In this document: positions 5,735 to 10,000 of the stretch, piece after piece | How the letters are laid out: the number at the start of each line of letters is the position of its first letter | Numbering within the stretch: position 1 is the stretch's first letter | NCBI GenBank assembly: GCA_008636095.1 | Contig: VSJD01000028.1 | Span: forward strand, 1 to 10,000 | Reading direction: 5' to 3' | DNA from: Kiritimatiellota bacterium | GTDB taxonomy: Bacteria; Verrucomicrobiota; Kiritimatiellia; JAAZAB01 | DNA length: 10,000 nucleotides | Notes under the pieces: generated by a model | What the model saw: the letters and a program-made list of their open reading frames with translations, nothing else | What the model was told of the DNA's origin: nothing | Databases searched by the model: none | Made by a program: the position numbers and the translations under genes

Positions 5735-7831
5735 ATGATAATTTCCTGTAATAATATTAACCGCTTCATAAAATTTCTACTGGTCTTAATGCTGGCAGGA
5801 ATTTTAGGTATGTTGCAGGCTGTAAAAGCAGAAGAGACGTATCATATAAACCGGACATTTACGCCAGTAGAATTCAATCTTCAAGGGACACCGACGGTGG
5901 ACCAGTTGTTCACGGAATCTATGAAATTGACGGATACTGTGAGAGGCGACCCCATTGTGATTGATTCAAACGGTACGTATGCGATCGAGCAACAGACGGC
6001 TATTGCTTTAGGTTATGATACTGCTGAGGCCGCGTGGAATGCCGTCCTAAATTATCAGGGGACTCCGTCAAACTATCCGGGGAAAATATATGACAATGTT
6101 GGTTGGGTAAGGGGAACTAAATCCGTGCAGGGTGAATGGGGCGCTTATCTTTGGGTCTTTCAAAACCGGATTGCGTTCCAGTCGTCAACATCGGTGTGGT
6201 GGAAAGCTTCCAGCAACGGAGTTCCGGTGATGATTACGAATGTGATAGTGGGAAGCCTTGGAAATTATGCACCGATGTCAAACGTGGTAGATATTGGACC
6301 GCATCTGAACGCCGCAACCAATAATTCCCCCGGCGCCAATCAGAGCGAATCCAGGGAATTTTATGTGGATATTACGAATATTTTTTATCAACTGAGCATT
6401 CCGGACATCTGGATTACGCCAAAGTATGCGATAAGATGCGTAGGCGGTAGTAATGTGCAATATTCAGTGGCAGGAACGAATATTCCCAATGGTGTAACGT
6501 GGTTACTAAATCCGGATGGTTTAACAAGCGGGGCTGTGCTGCAGGTTTCCAATGACTGGCATTTTGCAGGCGTTACTCCGGGAAATATTGCTGCGAATTA
6601 CAAGATTCGGGCTACCTCGGTAGATAATACGAATTTTTATGATGAAGCGACTTTTAATGTCATTCTTGCCGTGGACATCGACGGGGACAATGATGAGGAT
6701 GGTGATGTTGATGACGACGACGATACCGGAGAAGAGACCATCCCTGTCATTGTTGCGATCAATGATGACACCCGCGAACTCATCGTTCGGAAGATTGGAA
6801 TAAGTAGTGGTGGAACTCTGAAAATCAATAAGACCGGTGTAGGCAAGATAACTTTGAAAAAGGCAGACAACACAACGGTTCTTGCTGACGGAGATTCAGA
6901 AAGCATCGACATTCTAGGGGATACAGGAGCCGCTGATCTTGTTCTTGCTCTTGATGGGACTGAGGTTGGCAATGTTGATCTTGAGCTAAAGTTTATTTCG
7001 GGCGACTCCTTTTATTCAGATAAATTCAAAGTGAAAGTTGTTCGTAGTGACATCGTTCAACGCTCTGGTAACACTTATCTTGCAGCTTTGATTGGCGAAG
7101 CACGCACGCATTCCGGGATTGATTGGGAAAAGTACGTCACAGATCTTTATGATACCGGTATTGAAAGATTATCCTTAGCGGCGTATGAGTCTCTTGCCGA
7201 TGGCGGACCGGACAAAAAGCGCCTTCGCTTGAAAAAGAATATGTATATGGCACGTCGAGTGTGGGCGAAGGTTTATGACAATATGGATGGGCAGGCATAT
7301 ACTTTGCCAACTTCAGCTAATCCTTGGAATCTGTTCACAACATCCACAAACTACATCACGGCGAATTGTAATGAACTGGTCAATGAGCAATTCAGGCGAG
7401 CGATTACCGAAGTGCGAAATGGACTCACGCAGCCATCGCAACAGGCTGCTTTTGAATCAGCATGGTACAGTGGAGGCTCCGCAAAGCCTCTCATTCTAGG
7501 GAAACATCTCGTGCTGTTCCCCGGGAAATCTCCGATGGCTGGTCCTACCATTTTCGTGATGGAAACGGCGCTCAATTATCGCTCCAAATGCGTTGGGGCA
7601 ACGACACAATTTCAGAATAATTATGAAGGTGAAATTCTAATCTTCTGGTACAATACCTTTACTACGACCCGATACACTGCAGGCTCGTCGTGTTCTATTT
7701 GTTCAACGAGTTATCCGGATGCTCCATGGTACGTCGTGCCATTTCTTGAACTTTGGGATGAAGCTCATCACAGTACGATTACGCCGGATAGCTTTATTGG
7801 CTCATCATCATTTGAGGAAATTACTTATTGA
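5735..7831 (+). CDS. Large secreted protein with Asp-rich (TSP3-like) linker, unknown function
   Basis: A 698-aa protein from ATG 5735. Residues 1-32 form a signal peptide (FIKFLLVLMLAGILGMLQAV, then KA before EET). Residues 33-312 are rich in Asn, Thr, aromatic residues and beta-like strands, as in surface or extracellular proteins. Residues 313-334 (bases 6671-6736) form an acidic DxDGDNDEDGDxDDDDD stretch, similar to thrombospondin type-3 calcium-binding linkers. A beta-rich module follows (about 335-450: LKINKTGVGKITLKKADNT, VLALDGTEVGN). The C-terminal part, about 450-698, looks more mixed alpha/beta (GIDWEKYVTDLYDTGIERLS) and carries a C-x-x-C pair (SSCSICSTS). The open frame reaches back to a TTG at 5636, but that would put 33 polar residues before the signal peptide, so 5735 is preferred despite a poor ribosome site. 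It likely heads an operon with the next two genes. No catalytic motif was recognised. Confidence 0.8.
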   Translation: MIISCNNINRFIKFLLVLMLAGILGMLQAVKAEETYHINRTFTPVEFNLQGTPTVDQLFTESMKLTDTVRGDPIVIDSNGTYAIEQQTAIALGYDTAEAAWNAVLNYQGTPSNYPGKIYDNVGWVRGTKSVQGEWGAYLWVFQNRIAFQSSTSVWWKASSNGVPVMITNVIVGSLGNYAPMSNVVDIGPHLNAATNNSPGANQSESREFYVDITNIFYQLSIPDIWITPKYAIRCVGGSNVQYSVAGTNIPNGVTWLLNPDGLTSGAVLQVSNDWHFAGVTPGNIAANYKIRATSVDNTNFYDEATFNVILAVDIDGDNDEDGDVDDDDDTGEETIPVIVAINDDTRELIVRKIGISSGGTLKINKTGVGKITLKKADNTTVLADGDSESIDILGDTGAADLVLALDGTEVGNVDLELKFISGDSFYSDKFKVKVVRSDIVQRSGNTYLAALIGEARTHSGIDWEKYVTDLYDTGIERLSLAAYESLADGGPDKKRLRLKKNMYMARRVWAKVYDNMDGQAYTLPTSANPWNLFTTSTNYITANCNELVNEQFRRAITEVRNGLTQPSQQAAFESAWYSGGSAKPLILGKHLVLFPGKSPMAGPTIFVMETALNYRSKCVGATTQFQNNYEGEILIFWYNTFTTTRYTAGSSCSICSTSYPDAPWYVVPFLELWDEAHHSTITPDSFIGSSSFEEITY

Positions 7832-7842
7832 AAGGTGCCCTA

Positions 7843-8313
7843 ATGAATAAACACTCAATCTTGTTTGCAAAGTCTCTTATTGCCACATCTGTTCTAGTAA
7901 ACCTTGTTTTCCTAAATGTACACTATGCGTCCGCACAGAGTGATGTCACCAATGAGGTGCAAGTCCTATGTAAAATCGCGTTTATGGGCAAATCGGTATC
8001 GAACGAGCTTGTCAAAATTTCGACAAACGAGAACATTGCCCTTGACCTAAGACAATATGCCGCGAATGTAGTAACAAATCACAACATGGCCGGCACGAAC
8101 TCGTATGGGACGTTGGAAGCTTTCATTACGGGTTGGTCGATTACGAACGAGCCTACAATTACATCAAATTTGATTGCCACAATGAAGCAGACCCTTGAAT
8201 ACGGCATTTCGGGAAAAGTTCAACTCAATGCATACGTCGCCAACACAAATATTTCCGCGCAACTAAGACAGATTGCCGAGAAAATGCTCGCCAACCTTTG
8301 GGGTGAGAACTGA
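7843..8313 (+). CDS. Small secreted helical protein with internal repeat, unknown function
   Basis: A 156-aa protein that follows the large secreted gene by 11 bp, with AAAGGTG (7831-7837) placed 5 nt before ATG. Residues 1-31 make a signal peptide ending ASA before QSD. The mature protein appears all-helical and Asn-rich. Two segments resemble each other, NENIALDLRQYAANVV (62-77) and NTNISAQLRQIAEKML (134-149), sharing an N-x-N-I-[AS]-x-x-L-R-Q-x-A core. This suggests a short helical-repeat (HEAT-like) adaptor or binding protein. No catalytic motif is visible. Close spacing suggests it acts with the large secreted protein, perhaps as a partner in the periplasm or at the surface. The open frame extends to a TTG at 7828, but ATG 7843 has the ribosome site. 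Confidence 0.78.
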   Translation: MNKHSILFAKSLIATSVLVNLVFLNVHYASAQSDVTNEVQVLCKIAFMGKSVSNELVKISTNENIALDLRQYAANVVTNHNMAGTNSYGTLEAFITGWSITNEPTITSNLIATMKQTLEYGISGKVQLNAYVANTNISAQLRQIAEKMLANLWGEN

Positions 8314-8333
8314 ATCAATCAGCGCAGCCCATT

Positions 8334-8654
8334 ATGTTTTCTGGCAAGATTCTGGCTAGAATCCTTCTGTGGCCGACTGTTGCTGCTGTTATTTGCGCGA
8401 GCATGTACACATTCAGGATGCTGTCGGTCCATCATTCCGGTAAAGACAGTTGGCTTGAAGAAGGATTGTACATGTTGGCCTTTCATGTGGCCTGTCTTAT
8501 CATTCTTCTCCCTTGGTTTATCGGTACGATCTGCTCGAACTGGGCGAGAATGTGCAGTTGGCGGTGGCGTCTCTTGGCGGGAATACTGACTCTTGCCGTC
8601 ATGGCCGCGACAGTATGCATTCCTGAAATGCTCCTTCGTCATGCACGGCACTGA
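8334..8654 (+). CDS. Predicted three-helix membrane protein, unknown function
   Basis: A 106-aa protein with three hydrophobic segments at about 7-27 (ILARILLWPTVAAVICASMY), 45-66 (LYMLAFHVACLIILLPWFIG) and 78-97 (RLLAGILTLAVMAATVCIP). Short Arg/His-rich loops lie between and after them. It begins 20 bp after the preceding secreted gene on the same strand and so probably belongs to its operon. The ATG at 8334 has no good ribosome site. A CTG at 8310, overlapping the previous stop as CTGA and just behind GGGGTGAGAA, would add eight residues and is a conceivable alternative. A longer ORF on the opposite strand (8319-8696) covers the same bases; the plus frame is preferred because of its clean membrane pattern and operon position. 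It is not a recognised family. Confidence 0.6.
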   Translation: MFSGKILARILLWPTVAAVICASMYTFRMLSVHHSGKDSWLEEGLYMLAFHVACLIILLPWFIGTICSNWARMCSWRWRLLAGILTLAVMAATVCIPEMLLRHARH

Positions 8655-8841
8655 CAATCTCCAGAAACACGTTTTTCGACAGTCCCGTTCTGGCATAACA
8701 TGATATGAAAAGATTCATCTCAGACCTGATAGTCAGGCAACCGGCGCGGCGAGCAAATGCGAATTATTTTGATTGTCTTGCGGCGGGGGAAGGCTCTATG
8801 ATCTCAATCAGTCAGCATGGTGCTGGCTAATTCATAATGAG

Positions 8842-8871
8842 GTGACAAACTCAAATATCTGACAATATAAT
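8842..8871 (+). promoter_or_regulatory. Sigma-70-type promoter
   Basis: GTGACA (8842-8847, five of six to TTGACA) and a perfect TATAAT (8866-8871) are separated by 18 bp. Transcription would start near 8878, giving a leader of about 215 nt before the BamE-like gene. Position and strand fit that gene well. Confidence 0.6.
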
Positions 8872-8873
8872 TT

Positions 8874-8885
8874 TGCGTTAACGCA
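8874..8885. promoter_or_regulatory. 12-bp perfect palindrome over the predicted start site
   Basis: TGCGTTAACGCA is fully self-complementary and begins 3 bp after the TATAAT box, covering the expected transcription start. This is a usual place for a repressor operator. No regulator is identified in the window. Confidence 0.4.
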
Positions 8886-8890
8886 CAGAT

Positions 8891-9015
8891 TGCTTTACTC
8901 GAAAACCGCGAATTTCCGACCTATGAAGCAAGACATGCGGGAGCGCGCCTATAGGGGCGCGGCTCCTTGTCTTGTGTTTCATAGGTGGGGCTTCGCGGTC
9001 CCTCGAGTGAGGCAT
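8891..9015. repeat. Roughly 125-bp imperfect palindrome in the gene leader
   Basis: The two halves pair over almost their whole length. Outer blocks are ACTCGA (8897-8902) with TCGAGT (9003-9008), and ACCGCGAA (8905-8912) with TTCGCGGT (8992-8999). Further in, CCTATGAA pairs with TTCATAGG, CAAGACA with TGTCTTG, and GGAGC-GCGCC with GGCGC-GCTCC around a central TATAG. Small mismatches and bulges separate the blocks. Transcribed from the promoter upstream, this would be a long stable hairpin in the 5' leader. It may instead be a dispersed palindromic element, like the one at 2633-2734. Confidence 0.82.
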
Positions 9016-9092
9016 GAGCTTGGAGTCCGCGCCTTTTCGTTTTTAGGGCGGGTTCCGGTATGGGGTCCCGGCATACACCAAGGAAATGGATT

Positions 9093-9638
9093 ATGATCAC
9101 CAAAAAAACCGTTTTAGCATTCGTAGGTGGAGTACTGACCGGGTGTTTGCTCTGCTTGGTCATATTACCGCACCGGTACGAGTTGCTGGTGTCTGGCCCG
9201 AGCAATATGCTTATTACAAAATTTGATCGCTTAACAGGGGCAACCTGGAAATCCGTGGCGGGGCAACCTTGGCAAAAAATCGATAATCACATACTTATTA
9301 CGCATGCCCCTGCGAAGAAGCCAGTTGCTCTTCAACCGTGGGAAGAAGAGAGACTTCGACTTGCCCAACGAGATGTTACGAAATGGAGGCAAATAAAAAA
9401 AGGGATGACAAAGCCAGAAGTTGAGGCAATCCTCAGCAAACCTATCAAAATTCAAGAAAGCCCCAATCGGGATTGGGAAACATGGGATTATCCAAGACTT
9501 GTTGGTAGTTATGAAACGCCATATGTTACATTCGAACGGTATCGTGTACAGGAGGAATACGAAGTCAAGAATGAGCCAACTATACCAATAGATACGATAA
9601 ATTTATCGTTAAGCGGAGAAAAAGATGAATCAAGATAA
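9093..9638 (+). CDS. Membrane-anchored protein with BamE/SmpA-like segment
   Basis: A 181-aa protein. Residues about 6-25 form one transmembrane segment (VLAFVGGVLTGCLLCLVILP). Residues 44-63 (FDRLTGATWKSVAGQPWQKI) resemble a common short motif in which D-x-x-T-G-x-x-W is followed by W-x-x-I. Residues 97-152 resemble the BamE/SmpA-OmlA fold: KWRQIKKGMTKPEVEAILSKP (helix pair with the GMT-x-x-E-V signature), then WETWDYPR and YVTFERYRV strands. True BamE is an outer-membrane lipoprotein that helps assemble beta-barrels; this one is longer and apparently inner-membrane anchored, so only a shared fold is claimed. AAGGA (9080-9084) lies 8 nt before ATG 9093; an upstream in-frame ATG at 9060 would place charged residues before the anchor and is less likely. 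A promoter and a long hairpin leader precede it. Confidence 0.72.
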   Translation: MITKKTVLAFVGGVLTGCLLCLVILPHRYELLVSGPSNMLITKFDRLTGATWKSVAGQPWQKIDNHILITHAPAKKPVALQPWEEERLRLAQRDVTKWRQIKKGMTKPEVEAILSKPIKIQESPNRDWETWDYPRLVGSYETPYVTFERYRVQEEYEVKNEPTIPIDTINLSLSGEKDESR

Positions 9639-9785
9639 ATACTTTATCCTTGGCCGACTGATGGGGCTTCCTCTCCTCCATGACCCCTGGTCATTCTCGG
9701 CGCCACGGATCATTATCCCCGCCGCATTGGATTGATCGCCGGGTTGTATCTGGTCTGCCTGACGGCCGGGATCCGCTGGCCTTAA
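9625..9785 (+). pseudogene. Small ORF, possibly a frameshifted membrane peptide
   Basis: ATG 9625 overlaps the end of the BamE-like gene by 14 bp and reads MNQDKYFILGRLMGLPLLHD before stopping at 9735 (36 aa). From the CCCC run near 9685, another frame continues as PLVILGATDHYP and then a hydrophobic stretch RRIGLIAGLYLVCLTAGIRW ending with TAA at 9783-9785. Adding one base to the C run would join the two into one small protein of about 53 residues with a single membrane segment. This may be a decayed gene, a sequencing error in a homopolymer, or chance. The family is not recognised. Confidence 0.35.
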
Positions 9786-9812
9786 ACAGGAGAAGGCAAA
9801 GGGGAAATCTCA

Positions 9813-9993
9813 ATGAATATATCCAAACACGACTTGCTCATGGCGGCGGTGGCGAAGGTAGGGCCACAAAGGCTGCATGCGGCCACGACGGCTGAGGGCA
9901 GTGCAGCGGGAGTCCTTGCGCCAGGCCGAGTACTTCTTACAGTCACTCCTGCACCGGGATTTTGTGGAGGGGGAGACGAACACAGCGGCATAG
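9813..9993 (+). pseudogene. Small ORF near the right edge, possibly frameshifted
   Basis: ATG 9813 follows a purine-rich tract (AGGAGAAGGCAAAGGGG) and reads MNISKHDLLMAAVAKVGPQR, then turns into low-complexity Ala/Gly/Pro sequence that stays open to the window edge. A second frame contains a more protein-like helix, AVQRESLRQAEYFLQSLLHR, then DFVEGETNTAA and a stop at 9991-9993. Removing one G from the GGG near 9896-9898 would join the two into a protein of about 59 residues. It is the second neighbouring ORF to need one homopolymer base, which points to decay or sequence error. A minus-strand ORF here is Pro/Ala-rich and judged a shadow. Confidence 0.3.
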
Positions 9994-10000
9994 AAGGAGC

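Larger units (their letters stand above)
2976..8654. mobile_element. Putative integrated element at tRNA-Pro (right end not located)
   Basis: A complete tyrosine recombinase gene lies directly behind a tRNA gene and reads away from it. It is followed by unfamiliar cargo genes with visibly lower GC than the citrate synthase region. tRNA 3' ends are classic attachment sites for such recombinases. This is inference: no repeat of the tRNA 3' end (such as TCCTCGCCCCGACCA) was seen elsewhere in the window, so the right attachment site must lie beyond 10000, be very short, or have been lost. The right limit given here is only the end of the last cargo gene and should not be read as a boundary. Confidence 0.45.
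8655..9092. other. Gene-free region with promoter and long palindromic leader
   Basis: This 438-bp gap carries no convincing ORF. It holds a small imperfect hairpin (AGTCAGCA/TGCTGGCT, 8810-8828), a promoter, a 12-bp palindrome at the likely transcription start and a roughly 125-bp imperfect palindrome. The section 8655-8805 shows nothing recognisable. Confidence 0.7.

Noticed and set aside
8319..8696. Minus-strand ORF of 125 codons
   Set aside because: It opposes the plus-strand membrane protein, is low-hydrophobicity and His/Arg/Pro-rich, and has no neighbours on that strand.
9138..9149. L-T-G-C lipobox in the BamE-like protein
   Set aside because: The Cys lies in the middle of a continuous hydrophobic segment (LLCLVILP follows), which fits a transmembrane anchor better than lipoprotein cleavage.
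9782..9991. Minus-strand ORF at the right edge
   Set aside because: Its composition is Pro/Ala/Ser-rich without structure, and it mirrors plus-strand small ORFs.
2955..10000. Search for a second copy of the tRNA-Pro 3' end as right attachment site
   Set aside because: No convincing copy of the T-arm or acceptor sequence was found by eye, so no attR is reported.
1..10000. CRISPR arrays, insertion-sequence transposases and toxin-antitoxin pairs
   Set aside because: No regularly spaced direct repeats, no DDE or HUH transposase motifs and no recognisable toxin-antitoxin pair were seen on either strand.

Overview
The window looks like bacterial chromosome interrupted by an accessory insertion next to a tRNA gene. 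No ribosomal RNA or other strong taxonomic marker is present. The aspartate-rich, TSP3-like linker in the large secreted protein, the SIMPL and Cache proteins, and the dispersed long palindromes recall Gram-negative bacteria of the PVC group (Verrucomicrobiota/Kiritimatiellota). That is only an impression and is held with low confidence.

Left part (1-2498), housekeeping. The 3' part of a citrate synthase gene (gltA) overlaps by 4 bp the start of a membrane-anchored SIMPL-domain protein. A secreted single Cache-domain protein lies convergent on the minus strand. All three are fairly GC-rich and intact, apart from the cut left end of gltA.

Junction (2488-3022). A gene-free stretch holds a roughly 100-bp imperfect palindrome and a perfect 15-bp hairpin. 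It leads into a complete tRNA-Pro(GGG) gene with encoded CCA, closed by a strong intrinsic terminator.

Accessory part (about 3023-8654). A 544-aa tyrosine recombinase reads away from the tRNA. It has all six catalytic residues, but carries about 110 extra residues between the catalytic Lys and the H-x-x-R motif, and this insert contains a predicted helix-turn-helix. Four genes of unknown function follow: a secreted beta-rich protein, a 698-aa secreted protein with an Asp-rich linker, a small secreted helical protein with an internal repeat, and a three-helix membrane protein. The last three are closely spaced and look like one operon. Base composition falls visibly after the integrase. tRNA plus integrase plus unfamiliar cargo is the standard layout of an integrated element, but no second copy of the tRNA 3' end was found in the window, so its right limit is unknown.

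Right part (8655-10000). A 438-bp gap holds a good sigma-70-type promoter and a roughly 125-bp imperfect palindrome. This palindrome would lie in the 5' leader of a membrane-anchored protein with a BamE/SmpA-like segment. Two tiny ORFs follow, and each reads better if one single-base frameshift at a C or G run is allowed. They may be decayed genes or assembly errors.

The strongest candidates for something undescribed are the recombinase with the embedded helix-turn-helix, the uncharacterised secreted/membrane operon it may carry, and the long palindrome placed as a structured leader.
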